From assembly GCA_023421135.1 (NCBI GenBank), contig JAEZUG010000101.1:1-34741 (forward strand): a stretch of 34,741 nucleotides of DNA, read 5' to 3'. The first letter of the stretch is position 1. Each line of letters begins with the position of its first letter. Under the pieces are notes generated by a model. It had not been told where the DNA came from. It worked only from the letters and a program-made list of their open reading frames with translations, and did not search any database. The position numbers were made by a program, and so were the translations under genes. Origin of the DNA: Candidatus Cloacimonadota bacterium (GTDB lineage Bacteria; Cloacimonadota; Cloacimonadia; Cloacimonadales; Cloacimonadaceae). Positions 8,358 through 16,563 of this stretch are shown piece after piece.

Positions 8358-8541
8358 GCCCATATATCACTAAATAACAGACCGTTGATCACGATGCCGA
8401 AGCTACAGCCGGCTGTCAATCGTTACTCACAGTTTCCACCTGCTCTCTCCTTCGCTTCTTTAACGCATCCTTAACCTATCTTTAACCTATCCTTAACCCT
8501 GGCTAAGGAAAGGCTTATCCTGTATTAAGTTATGGCTACGC

Positions 8542-8597
8542 TTAGGGATTAGGGACTAGGGATTAGGGATTAGGGATTAGGGATTAGGGATTAGGGA
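8542..8597 (+). repeat. TTAGGGA heptamer array, 8 units
   Basis: Eight contiguous 7-base units begin at 8542. Seven are TTAGGGA and the third (8556-8562) is CTAGGGA. The array decays into TTAGACC. It resembles a telomere repeat with one extra base but is chromosomal and internal. A degraded relative (GGGGACTAGGGATTAGGGGCTA) occurs at 24531-24550 beside another copy of the dispersed repeat. Confidence 0.95.
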
Positions 8598-8699
8598 TTA
8601 GACCGTAAGTGTGGAGCTGGGAAACTAAAGCCACAGTCCTGTATGGGCAGACCTGTGTGTCTGCCCCTACAGGGGATGATAGCATTCTATCCAGTCATC

Positions 8700-8835
8700 T
8701 TGAGTTCTATTCCTTTCACAAGGATTTTCAGGATTACAGGATTAGAAGGAGATATATCTGCGTGAATCATAATCATCTGCGTCATCTGCGTTCTATTCGG
8801 TAGCTTACTCACGGGCGACAATAGCGCAGCTCAGC
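8700..8835. repeat. Dispersed intergenic repeat, copy 2
   Basis: It contains CAAGGATTTTCAGGATTACAGGATTAG, then GAGATATATCTGCGTGAATCATAATCATCTGCGTCATCTGCGTTCTATTCGGTAGCTTA and CGCAGCTCAG, in the same order as the copies at about 145-230, 16160-16455 and 24580-24997. It abuts the stop codon of the minus-strand gene ending at 8836. Confidence 0.8.
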
Positions 8836-10827
8836 TCACTTGATTAATAGCATCTTCAGTCCTGTCTCAAACGAATCCGTCTTGAGCCGGAGATAGTATA
8901 TTCCGCTACCGCACTGGTTTCCCCCATCGTCTCTGCCGTCCCAGCTTTGCTGCAGAAGACCTCTGGCATACTCATCCCACTGGAGGCTGCGAACCCTTTG
9001 TCCACGCAGGTTGAATACTTCCAGGCTCAGCCTGGTCGGCTCTTTCAGCTCACACCTGATAGTGGTGGAACCGGAGAAGGGATTGGGATAATTGGAAAGA
9101 GACACTACCGGGCTCTCCGGATCTTCAGTCTCCACGGTATTTGAGATATTTATCAGCACGACATCGCTTTCCAGATATACTTCAACAGGATTGAAGTAAA
9201 CTGAGCCGAGCTTGATCTCATACCAGAGGTTGGGATCCAGACCCACCAGGCTGTAGTTCCTGTAGCTACCCGGTAAGTTTGTGATGTTCCAATTAGCTGC
9301 TGGCTCACCGTACTCTTTGTAAGCCAGCTCAAAGTGATCCGGATTGGTATATGAAAACCAGTTCAAGTTCACACAGTCAGGCAGTACCGGAATCGGATCG
9401 AGCAAATAGGGAAGGCAAGCCAGTCCCTCAGTTTCATCGATCTGCATACCATCATTGAAGAAGTCTTCCAAGTAGATCGATCGGGCTTTCAGCTCATCCA
9501 AAGAGTTCCCAAGAAAGAGTACTGAGTAGAAGCTGAGAGTATCATGAGGTGCCAGATAGACGCGGTTGATGTAGTTCCCCTGAGCATCGGTGTCGTTGTA
9601 GCCGGGCATATTAGGTTGGGCTCCAAAGAGGGTGTTCAGGTATCTGGTATCATTGGGCTGAGGCTGTTCATATTCCGTGATATAATCTTCTTCTGGCCTG
9701 AGAGGAATATATTTGTTTTCATTGGGGTTTCTGCCGGTGGCAAGCCAGTATTTTTCGTTGGATGTGCGCCGTGGGTTAAAATTCAAGGAACGCGGATTGG
9801 AGTCATTGGGGCCATCTCCAACTCTCCAGAACCAATCATGATTGTATCCGTCAAAGCCAGGGATAATCAGCTTACTTGCCAAGTAATCCGGAGCCAGACC
9901 TCCGTCCTGATCGGCATCACGAGTGTAAGCAAATTCATAACCTTGTCCTTTCACATAACCACTCACATCGTCGCTGGCAAGCTCTACTCCATAGCCTGCT
10001 GGACCCACATCGGAATCCACATAGTAAGATATTGCGAGGTCTTCGATGCTGTCCAGATCATTGGTGTTATAGATGGTATATTTATTGATCAGGAACTTAT
10101 CATGATTTTGCAGATTCCAGGTGTAAGACTCCTGATGCACTGCCAGACCGAGGGGGTAGTGCGTGCTGGAACTGCTGCTTGATCCATAATCCCTGTCTCC
10201 GGGACTACCAAAGGGACAGTAGTCGTAGTAATAGGCACTGTAAGTCTGAAAGCCCGGGGTGGGAAAAGTGCCGGGTTGCGGAATTGAGAAGAGGAAGTCC
10301 TGGCTGTTGAAAGGATCGAAGGGTATGGGAGCGGGGCTTCCCATAATGCTCAGGAGCACCCTATCCTGTTGATTGAAAAGTTCAAACTCATCCTGGTGTT
10401 CGGGATCGACTATCAACCGGGGATTGTAAGCAGGAAGCAACTCAAATAGATTCAAATCACCGTCAAAAGCCACTGTGGTCAAAGTATCCTGCACCACCAC
10501 CAAGTCCGGAGTCCAGTCCGGACTGCCCTCATAGGTAAGCTGCGAGTTCTCAGCCGAGGGAGGATAGGTCATCCAATAGAGCCGGCGTCCGGCCGCATCT
10601 CGTCTTACCCTCTTGCCGGAGATCCAACAACCGCTGTTGAAGAGCAGTTTTGTTCCCCAGGAAGAGAACATATCCGTCTGGCAGCCATAGTTCGAGGTCT
10701 CCAGATTGAACATTCCCGTTCGGATTGTCTCAGTATCCATGGCTCTGGAACCTTCAAATTGATCCGGCAGAGCGGCAGACAAACCCACTGCTACCCAGCA
10801 TAAGACGGTTATTAAAAGCTTTCTCAT
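8836..10827 (-). CDS. Secreted protein with FlgD-like / type IX C-terminal sorting domain
   Basis: A 663-residue exported protein with a signal peptide (MRKLLITVLCWVAVGLSAA, cleavage near SAALPDQ). The last 87 residues (577-663) form a sorting-type immunoglobulin-like domain: LSNYPNPFSGSTTI, then LEVFNLRGQRVRSL, DGRDDGGNQCGSGIYYLRL and a short basic end. This matches type IX secretion (Por) C-terminal signals and FlgD-Ig domains common in FCB bacteria. The long middle part (about 30-570) is rich in Asn, Asp, Tyr and Pro and looks like a beta-rich surface protein. I do not recognise it. The start codon overlaps the stop of the upstream lipoprotein gene (ATGA), with AAGGAGGAG just before it, so the pair is translationally coupled. 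Surface location or release is inferred. Confidence 0.82.
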   Translation of the reverse strand: MRKLLITVLCWVAVGLSAALPDQFEGSRAMDTETIRTGMFNLETSNYGCQTDMFSSWGTKLLFNSGCWISGKRVRRDAAGRRLYWMTYPPSAENSQLTYEGSPDWTPDLVVVQDTLTTVAFDGDLNLFELLPAYNPRLIVDPEHQDEFELFNQQDRVLLSIMGSPAPIPFDPFNSQDFLFSIPQPGTFPTPGFQTYSAYYYDYCPFGSPGDRDYGSSSSSSTHYPLGLAVHQESYTWNLQNHDKFLINKYTIYNTNDLDSIEDLAISYYVDSDVGPAGYGVELASDDVSGYVKGQGYEFAYTRDADQDGGLAPDYLASKLIIPGFDGYNHDWFWRVGDGPNDSNPRSLNFNPRRTSNEKYWLATGRNPNENKYIPLRPEEDYITEYEQPQPNDTRYLNTLFGAQPNMPGYNDTDAQGNYINRVYLAPHDTLSFYSVLFLGNSLDELKARSIYLEDFFNDGMQIDETEGLACLPYLLDPIPVLPDCVNLNWFSYTNPDHFELAYKEYGEPAANWNITNLPGSYRNYSLVGLDPNLWYEIKLGSVYFNPVEVYLESDVVLINISNTVETEDPESPVVSLSNYPNPFSGSTTIRCELKEPTRLSLEVFNLRGQRVRSLQWDEYARGLLQQSWDGRDDGGNQCGSGIYYLRLKTDSFETGLKMLLIK

Positions 10828-12968
10828 GGTCTCCTCCTTTGTGCCACTGATCCACTAAAGATGCTAGATAGAATACTGTTCAGATTCTGTGCCACTGGGG
10901 CTTGCTCCATGTAGGAGAGCGGGAATCCAAAGACCACAAGATTGCTGCCGGCATTCTGATATCTGTAAGCCACATACTTGGAGCTCAGCAGGTTGTAATC
11001 GGCTTCCGTCGGCGGGTAGGTGGGGCTGTCCACCGGTTTACAACCAAAGCCGAAGAGCCAGTCCAGCCCCAGACTATCGTCGAAATACGTAATAGCGGAG
11101 AGACCCTGACGGAGCATGACAAGCGAATTGAAACCAGTGTTTAAATTCAACGGAATATCTTGGTTGGAACCAATCCCTTCTGCCCGGACAAAGTATGGAT
11201 TACTTATCAGACTGGAGGAAAGCGCATACACTCCGGACTGCTGACTGATGCCAAACTTCTCGGCACACCATCCCGGATCAAGAACTTGAAGAGCACTCTT
11301 GAATTTATTAGTTCCACTCAGGATCAAGACCCCCTGATTTTCCAAGTAAAAATCCATGCCATTGAGAAGATAATAAGCGTTAAGATCTTCCATTGGATTA
11401 TCCGAGTGCAGGAGAACAGCTTTGTAATTCTGCAGCCGTGAAGGAATAAAGCTGAATTCCGGGTGGTCTTCTGTTGCCATATCCAGAACTTCGACAGGAC
11501 CGTAGTTTGTGGGCACAACGTTGTTGTAAAATGTATCCACCACCGTCTCTGGAGAGTAGTTGCTGTTATTTGGGCTGTTGTCGACTATCAGAATGCCGGA
11601 TCTCTGAGAAGCCGGGATATAGGGATGCAATTCGATCCTCTGCATCGCGGGGGAACTCAGCACTCCCTGCAAGTCTTCCACCATCAGTTCCACTGTGTGG
11701 ATGCCACTGGCGAGATTGGAGAGATCTCCTTGTCGGCAGTTATCGTTGAAATTGACTACTCTGAGCCAATTACTTCCATCTGAATGCTGAACCTGCTGCG
11801 AGATAAAAAACTGCGGTAGCACCGGGAAAGGAGCGCCATCCAAGCGCAGCCAGAAAGCTGTAATCCGGCTATGGTAGTTCGTGCCTTCTGGGCTCAATAC
11901 CTGATTTACCTGCTGATCAAAGGGAATGTTGGTAACCATTACGCTGCTATTAGATAATACCATGCCATACTCACCCTTGTAACCCCAGCGCAGATGAAGC
12001 TTGAAGTCCTCCGAATTGACGGCACTATATCCATTAGCAGTAGGGTATAGATTAGTGTTGAAGCCCTGGGCATTGGGCATAAAATATTCCACAGGCAGCA
12101 TGGTCTCACTGGGTTTGACTGAGTAATGATAGCTGCCAAGACCTACAAGAGTTTGAGAATAGAGCAACGCTACCGGTTGAAAACCTCCCACCACTCGGAA
12201 ATGGATCGATGTTGGGGTATTCTGTACCACACCACTACGGCTCACAACGTAGGCTTCAAACTGGGTGTAGGTGTTCGGAGCATTCTGGGTCAGAGCTGGA
12301 ACAGTGTTCCCATTCAGCAGCAGAAGCCTGATATCGGGACTGTTTATGGTGCTGAACCACTCTCCGGTCTGTGTGACGTTTAAGTTCTGATCCAAAGTAT
12401 TCAGGCGATACATGAAGTGATGGGCATACATGCCATCCACATATATATCGCCATAGGACTCTCGCAAATTGAATTCGATCCCTGCAGAGACCTCTGCACC
12501 CGGAGCAAACTGAGCAGAGAGCTGGGTACCGACCACACGGCTGCTGCGGAAAGGAAAGCTTTCAGATTCTATCTGTCCATCGAGATGTCTGTACTTCACT
12601 TCCACCATGGTGATCATATCCCCGATCTTTGCCTGTTGTGAGACAAAGTCAAAGCTCAGCTCAGTTCTGGATGTCCAAATACTTTGGTTGGGGAAGATCA
12701 GCCAACCTTCGTTATCGATGGAGAAACCCGGAATATCGCCGGCTTTGAGAGTGCTGAGGCGATAAGCAAAGCTGAGCTCATCAGATTCTTGAGTGAGCTG
12801 AAAACCTTGCCGATAGATAAAGTCCCCGGATTCAATTGGAATAATGTCTTCCAGGAACTCGATTTTCTGCGCTTCCTGCTCCTCCGGAAGGATAGGATTC
12901 CTTCTGTCACAAGAGCAGATAGTCACCAATAGCGCTAGTATCAACAGGATGGTTAATGGTCTTAACAT
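10824..12968 (-). CDS. Large hypothetical lipoprotein
   Basis: The protein has 714 residues. A signal peptide with a late lipobox (LLVTICSC, lipidated Cys20) is followed by DRRNPILPEE. The body appears to consist of several beta-sandwich or Fn3-like segments. From about residue 460 there is an alpha/beta segment: SGILIVDNSPNNSNYSPETV, then ENQGVLILSG, resembling a type-1 glutamine-amidotransferase-like or DUF4159-like fold, as found in large FCB surface lipoproteins. That fold call is tentative. The start has AAGGAGGT 4 bases upstream on the minus strand. It is the first gene of a two-gene operon with the sorting-domain protein, suggesting that the two work together at the cell surface. Confidence 0.75.
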   Translation of the reverse strand: MLRPLTILLILALLVTICSCDRRNPILPEEQEAQKIEFLEDIIPIESGDFIYRQGFQLTQESDELSFAYRLSTLKAGDIPGFSIDNEGWLIFPNQSIWTSRTELSFDFVSQQAKIGDMITMVEVKYRHLDGQIESESFPFRSSRVVGTQLSAQFAPGAEVSAGIEFNLRESYGDIYVDGMYAHHFMYRLNTLDQNLNVTQTGEWFSTINSPDIRLLLLNGNTVPALTQNAPNTYTQFEAYVVSRSGVVQNTPTSIHFRVVGGFQPVALLYSQTLVGLGSYHYSVKPSETMLPVEYFMPNAQGFNTNLYPTANGYSAVNSEDFKLHLRWGYKGEYGMVLSNSSVMVTNIPFDQQVNQVLSPEGTNYHSRITAFWLRLDGAPFPVLPQFFISQQVQHSDGSNWLRVVNFNDNCRQGDLSNLASGIHTVELMVEDLQGVLSSPAMQRIELHPYIPASQRSGILIVDNSPNNSNYSPETVVDTFYNNVVPTNYGPVEVLDMATEDHPEFSFIPSRLQNYKAVLLHSDNPMEDLNAYYLLNGMDFYLENQGVLILSGTNKFKSALQVLDPGWCAEKFGISQQSGVYALSSSLISNPYFVRAEGIGSNQDIPLNLNTGFNSLVMLRQGLSAITYFDDSLGLDWLFGFGCKPVDSPTYPPTEADYNLLSSKYVAYRYQNAGSNLVVFGFPLSYMEQAPVAQNLNSILSSIFSGSVAQRRRP

Positions 12969-13165
12969 CTTACCTCCTTGTCCCTAAGGTATGCTTTCAA
13001 CTTTCTGTAATTGCGCCGGAATTGTCAAGAGTAATTATTCTATCTATTATTATTCAAGGTTTTGACCACCTCAGCTTCCGGCCTGGAATCCCAGGAAGAA
13101 ACTGCTCCATCAGATAGGTATTGATCCAGGGTTCCGGCTTCAATTCACCTTTGCACGGTTTTGCC

Positions 13166-13195
13166 TTGACAAATATCAGCCTATTTGTGCAGAAT
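13166..13195 (+). promoter_or_regulatory. Candidate promoter for the 13247-16115 operon
   Basis: TTGACA (13166-13171) is followed after 18 bases by CAGAAT (13190-13195), with transcription expected about 40 bases before the ATG at 13247. The -35 is perfect and the -10 matches 4 of 6. The rest of 12969-13246 shows no supported gene. Confidence 0.4.
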
Positions 13196-13246
13196 GAAAA
13201 GACTTGAAGATAGCTGTACACGAGGATATCCCTGAGAGGAGTAACG

Positions 13247-14179
13247 ATGAAGAAACTTGGCCTGTTATCACTTCTGATGCTGGTTTGCCTGCTCTTGGCA
13301 GGACAGACGATAGAATCTGTGCGTGCCACAGATTCGGGTAAGCGTTCATCCCGTATAGTGGTTCAACTCTCAGTAGGGGCTCAGCCGGTTGTCAGCAGCT
13401 CCGGCTCCAACCTCTATCTCCGGTTTCCCAATGCTAATCTGGGCACAAATACAGCTCAATACAGGCGCCTGAGCCATATCATCGACACTATCAACCTCTA
13501 CGAGGATCAGACTGGCTCCGGAATCACCATCCGCACCATGGGCAGCTTCCAGGTGAATCACCGCATGGAAGGCTCCAGAGTGATTGTGGACATTGTGAAT
13601 CCAGACATCCCTGAAACTGCACAGAATACAGCCGAAGAAAGCTCAAGTTCTTCCCGAAGACTACGCAGAGCCGGCTCTGCCGCGCAAAGCCCCGCCCCCC
13701 CGGTTCTGAGCGATAGCCTTGCCTCCAGAGACAGCCTGAAAGTTGCCATTCCTCTCCCCTCTCTGCCTCCTGTACCCAAAACTCCCTGGACCGAGAGCCT
13801 GCGTGAGGCAGTCGTGGCCAATTGTATATTGCTCCGCATCCTTCTGGGTCTTGCCCTCCTCCTGCTGTTCTTTGCCTGGTATCGCCATTTTGCCTCTCGT
13901 CGTCCTCCCCGCATCAAAGCTCCCAAAATCCCCAAAGAGAAGCCTTTGAAAGAATCCAAAGCCAAGCCCGAGAAAGCTCCCAAGACCATCAAGGAGAAGA
14001 GGAAGCTGGATTTGGGACTGGATGGAGCTACTCTTATCATGGATTCCGATACCAAGATCAGGATGGTGACCAAGCTTCTGGAAGAAGGCTGGAACAGCCG
14101 CCAGATCGCCAGGGAAATGCAGATCTCCGTGAAAGAGATCGAAGAAATTGTGAAACGTGCCCAAATAACGGACGTCTGA
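13247..14179 (+). CDS. Membrane-anchored helix-turn-helix protein with AMIN-like exported domain
   Basis: The protein has 310 residues. It begins with a signal sequence (MKKLGLLSLLMLVCLLLAGQT). The exported domain at about 22-125 (SSRIVVQLSVGAQPVVSSSGSNLYLRF... RVIVDIVNPD) looks like an AMIN domain, the fold used to bind peptidoglycan or secretin components. A Ser/Ala/Pro-rich linker leads to a transmembrane helix at about 190-213 (ILLRILLGLALLLLFFAWY), then a very basic Lys/Pro region (217-255). It ends in a helix-turn-helix at about 273-307 (LLEEGWNSRQIAREMQISVKEIEEIV), like the small 'DUF' HTHs of FCB membrane proteins. If the signal is cleaved, the HTH is cytoplasmic, so envelope sensing coupled to DNA or protein binding is plausible. 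The start has GAGGAG 7 bases upstream. It leads a three-gene operon. Confidence 0.75.
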   Translation: MKKLGLLSLLMLVCLLLAGQTIESVRATDSGKRSSRIVVQLSVGAQPVVSSSGSNLYLRFPNANLGTNTAQYRRLSHIIDTINLYEDQTGSGITIRTMGSFQVNHRMEGSRVIVDIVNPDIPETAQNTAEESSSSSRRLRRAGSAAQSPAPPVLSDSLASRDSLKVAIPLPSLPPVPKTPWTESLREAVVANCILLRILLGLALLLLFFAWYRHFASRRPPRIKAPKIPKEKPLKESKAKPEKAPKTIKEKRKLDLGLDGATLIMDSDTKIRMVTKLLEEGWNSRQIAREMQISVKEIEEIVKRAQITDV

Positions 14180-14180
14180 T

Positions 14181-15704
14181 TTGATACCTTCCTGCAACAA
14201 ACTCTGGATTCTTCTGCTCCTACTCACTGCTCTGAGCAGCCTGAGCGCTGTGGCTTTACTGCCGGAATCAAGCTTCAAACCAGAAGTTCAAAGCGTGGTG
14301 TCGCTCAACCTTCTGGAAGAAGATGAGATCCTCTTTGATGAGATACCCGCAGCAGATTCCACCCGCCTGAGCCCACCTTTTCACAATTGGAGCAGCTTCA
14401 AAGCCCTGCTCAGAGAAGCCTTTTCGCCTCAACCGGCGCGTCTTGCCTTCCTGCGTTATAGTTACATTCGCCCCAAGATCCGCTATCATGGAGAGTTCGG
14501 CCTCCGGGCAGGACTGGATTACAATCACAAGGAGGAGGATGACTACCTCTATATGTATAAGGGCTGGGATTTTAAAGGCAAGCTGAACGACCGGTTCTAT
14601 CTGCATTCTGCCTGGTGGAGCGGAGAGTTCACCGGAGATCAGGATTCAGCCTCCCAGGACGAGCTGGTCGATAGCTGGTATGGCAATCATGATGGCAGAA
14701 TCTCCCTGGATAACGTCACCGGCTCACTCAGCTACCGGGATGAATACTTGAGTCTTTCGGTGGGACGCTCCCGCTTTGAGATCGGCAACAATATCTCCGG
14801 CAGTATCATACTCAATAGCGACGTCAACGACTATGGCTATCTGATGGCAGAAGCTAGGCTGGGAAGCTTCCGTTTCTCCCTGCTCAATGCCCAACTGCTG
14901 GCAGATTCCACCTATAGCATCTACACCTATCCCAGCCTCAATCAAAAGCACTATCCGGATAAGTTTCTGGCTCTGCATCAGGTCTCCTGGCAGATTGTAC
15001 CTCCCCTGGAATTCTATGCCGGAGAATCTATCATCTACGGCAACCGGAATTGGGATATCAACTACGTATTACCTCTGCACTTCTGGCGGGCTATCGAGCA
15101 TAACCTGAGCGACCGGGATAACGTCCTGATCTATGCCGGAGCTAATCTGCGGCTGAACCAATCCCTCCTGCTCTATGGCCAATTGGCTCTGGATGAGTTT
15201 AGCTATGGCAAGATTCTCACCAATTGGTGGGGCAATAAGTATGCCATCAAAGTGGGTGGCAGCGGTAAGCTTTGGGAATTGCCCGGAGGCAAGGCCAGAT
15301 TGGGGCTGGAGCTCACCCTGGTGCGCCCCTGGACCTATACTCATTATCTGGTTCATAACATGTATTCCACCGGGGGACGTCCCTTGGGCTATAGCAAAGG
15401 CTCGAACCTCATGGACATCTCGGGAGAGCTCTGCCTGCCGATCCTGCCCCACATAGAGCTCAATACAGCCCTTTCCTTTACCAAACAAGGCAGCTTTGGC
15501 AGTACCTGGAGCCAGAACTATCTGGATGAGTTTGCCGGAAACACGGAGGATGGCACAGCCGAGTGGTTCCAGGGAGATATTACAGAACAGTGGAGCCTGA
15601 GCTCCAGCCTGAAGGTTGATCTGCTGGCGCATCACAGCCTGCTGGCCGGGATACAACTGAAGGACGAGACCCAAATGAATCTTTCCTGGCAGGTAAGGTA
15701 CTAA
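14181..15704 (+). CDS. Wzi-like outer-membrane beta-barrel protein
   Basis: The protein has 507 residues, starting at a TTG one base after the previous stop, with no Shine-Dalgarno. It is presumably translated by coupling. A signal peptide (LWILLLLLTALSSLSAVA) precedes a body built of alternating amphipathic strands with aromatic ends (DYNHKEEDDYLYMYKGWDF, LSVGRSRFEIGN, NILNSDVNDYGYL). The segment YGNRNWDINYVLPLHFW... AIEHNLSDRDNVLIYAGANLRL... WWGNKYAIKVG resembles the 'capsule assembly Wzi' family, an 18-stranded outer-membrane barrel that binds polysaccharide. The end (ETQMNLSWQVRY) finishes in an aromatic residue after a basic one, as barrels do. Assignment to the Wzi family is by resemblance only. 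Confidence 0.65.
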   Translation: MIPSCNKLWILLLLLTALSSLSAVALLPESSFKPEVQSVVSLNLLEEDEILFDEIPAADSTRLSPPFHNWSSFKALLREAFSPQPARLAFLRYSYIRPKIRYHGEFGLRAGLDYNHKEEDDYLYMYKGWDFKGKLNDRFYLHSAWWSGEFTGDQDSASQDELVDSWYGNHDGRISLDNVTGSLSYRDEYLSLSVGRSRFEIGNNISGSIILNSDVNDYGYLMAEARLGSFRFSLLNAQLLADSTYSIYTYPSLNQKHYPDKFLALHQVSWQIVPPLEFYAGESIIYGNRNWDINYVLPLHFWRAIEHNLSDRDNVLIYAGANLRLNQSLLLYGQLALDEFSYGKILTNWWGNKYAIKVGGSGKLWELPGGKARLGLELTLVRPWTYTHYLVHNMYSTGGRPLGYSKGSNLMDISGELCLPILPHIELNTALSFTKQGSFGSTWSQNYLDEFAGNTEDGTAEWFQGDITEQWSLSSSLKVDLLAHHSLLAGIQLKDETQMNLSWQVRY

Positions 15705-15707
15705 GTT

Positions 15708-16115
15708 ATGATAGACAGAATGGAATTCCCCCGCCGCTACAAGCTCAAAGACAGCATGATAATCCTGGTGATGCTGGCGCTGCTCTTTGGAGTGTGGCTC
15801 AATAACAACACTCAGAAACGAATCCTCAGGAGCGTAGTGATCTCCGAGATCAGCATTGTGGACTATGGCACTCAGCACATCGAGATCAGCTACAAGGTGC
15901 AAAACAAGCTGAGGAAGAACCTGGAGCTGCGTATGCTTGCCAAGGTCTATGATGCCAAGGGAGAAGAACTCGCCAGTGCCATGTATATGATGGAAATCGG
16001 TGCTCTGGATACCCTGAGCTACAGCAAGATTTTTGACACTCTGAACCGGGCTCTGGCCGAAGGTGAAGCTCCAGCCCGGGCTCTGGTGAGAATATATCCC
16101 AGGAAAGTGCTTTAA
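15708..16115 (+). CDS. Small inner-membrane-anchored protein
   Basis: The protein has 135 residues and an ATG three bases after the previous stop. It has a basic N-terminus (MIDRMEFPRRYKLKDS), one transmembrane helix (about 17-32, MIILVMLALLFGVWL) and a compact beta-rich exported domain (about 45-130: EISIVDYGTQHIEISYKVQNKL... LAKVYDAKGEELASAMYMM). The domain resembles the FxLYD/LEA14-type fold of small envelope proteins. There is no recognisable family name. The third gene of the operon, it is likely a partner of the barrel and the HTH protein. Confidence 0.68.
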   Translation: MIDRMEFPRRYKLKDSMIILVMLALLFGVWLNNNTQKRILRSVVISEISIVDYGTQHIEISYKVQNKLRKNLELRMLAKVYDAKGEELASAMYMMEIGALDTLSYSKIFDTLNRALAEGEAPARALVRIYPRKVL

Positions 16116-16159
16116 AAGTGAACAGAGGGTTAGTGTAGAGCTGGGGAGCTAAAGGTATC

Positions 16160-16455
16160 TAACAAGGATTTCAGGATTATAGAATTGGTTCATTACGGAT
16201 TACACGGATTCAACAGATTGGACAGATTTGTGCTCATTCGTGTTCTTTCATTTGTGTCAATTCGTGGGAGATATCTGCGTGAATCATAATCATCTGCGTC
16301 ATCTGCGTTCTATTGATCCTGCTGATCCAGTTGATCCAGTCATCTTGAGTTCTATTCGATAGTTTCTGCCAAATCGGAGTTTGGCAGACCAACAAGCGTC
16401 AGCAGCGTTCTATTCCCCTCACGTCACTTGTCACTTGTCACTTGTCACTCGTCAC
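16160..16455. repeat. Dispersed intergenic repeat, copy 3
   Basis: Bases from about 16161 (AACAAGGATTTCAGGATTA) to 16330 parallel 24586-24720 with few differences. The 47 bases at about 16360-16406, beginning TAGTTTCTGCCAAATCGGAG, recur identically at 24874-24920. The copy ends in five tandem heptamers (TTGTCAC and one- or two-base variants) at 16421-16455. Confidence 0.85.
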
Positions 16456-16504
16456 TTTCTGTACACTGTTCACTAATTGGGCACGCATCCCAAACACATC
16501 TCAT

Positions 16505-16546
16505 ACCCATGAGACACCCATGATCCCACATGGGTGTCTCATGGGT
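16505..16546. repeat. Perfect 18-bp inverted repeat, possible terminator
   Basis: ACCCATGAGACACCCATG (16505-16522), loop ATCCCA, then its exact complement (16529-16546). The right arm plus its 3' flank also reads as direct repeats of GGGTGTCTCAT (three units, the last GCGTGTC). It is 18 bases downstream of the M14 peptidase stop (minus) and there is no T run on either side, so a terminator role is possible but not secure. Confidence 0.6.
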
Positions 16547-16563
16547 GTCTCATGCGTGTCGGG

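Larger units (their letters stand above)
8358..8835. other. Convergent intergenic region, repeat-filled, no gene
   Basis: It lies between two convergent genes. It holds a short tandem stretch of CTTAACCTATC-like words (about 8467-8500), the TTAGGGA array (8542-8597) and a copy of the dispersed intergenic repeat (about 8700-8835). The palindrome ACAGCCGGCTGT at 8405-8416 is too tight to make a clear terminator. I see no credible coding sequence. Confidence 0.6.
16116..16563. other. Convergent intergenic region with repeats and hairpin
   Basis: No gene is supported. It contains a copy of the dispersed repeat (about 16160-16455), a short hairpin CTGCCAAA/TTTGGCAG (16366-16387), five TTGTCAC-type heptamers (16421-16455) and a perfect 18-bp hairpin (16505-16546). 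Confidence 0.7.

Noticed and set aside
8542..8597. TTAGGGA array as a telomere or linear-chromosome end
   Set aside because: It is internal, seven bases per unit and flanked by ordinary genes on both sides.
8609..8803. 64-codon open frame in the repeat-rich gap
   Set aside because: It reads straight through the dispersed repeat (HNHLRHLRSIR) and has no homologous shape or start signal.
13054..13329. 91-codon frame on the minus strand upstream of the HTH gene
   Set aside because: It overlaps the start and likely promoter of the HTH gene and has an atypical product; no ribosome-binding site.
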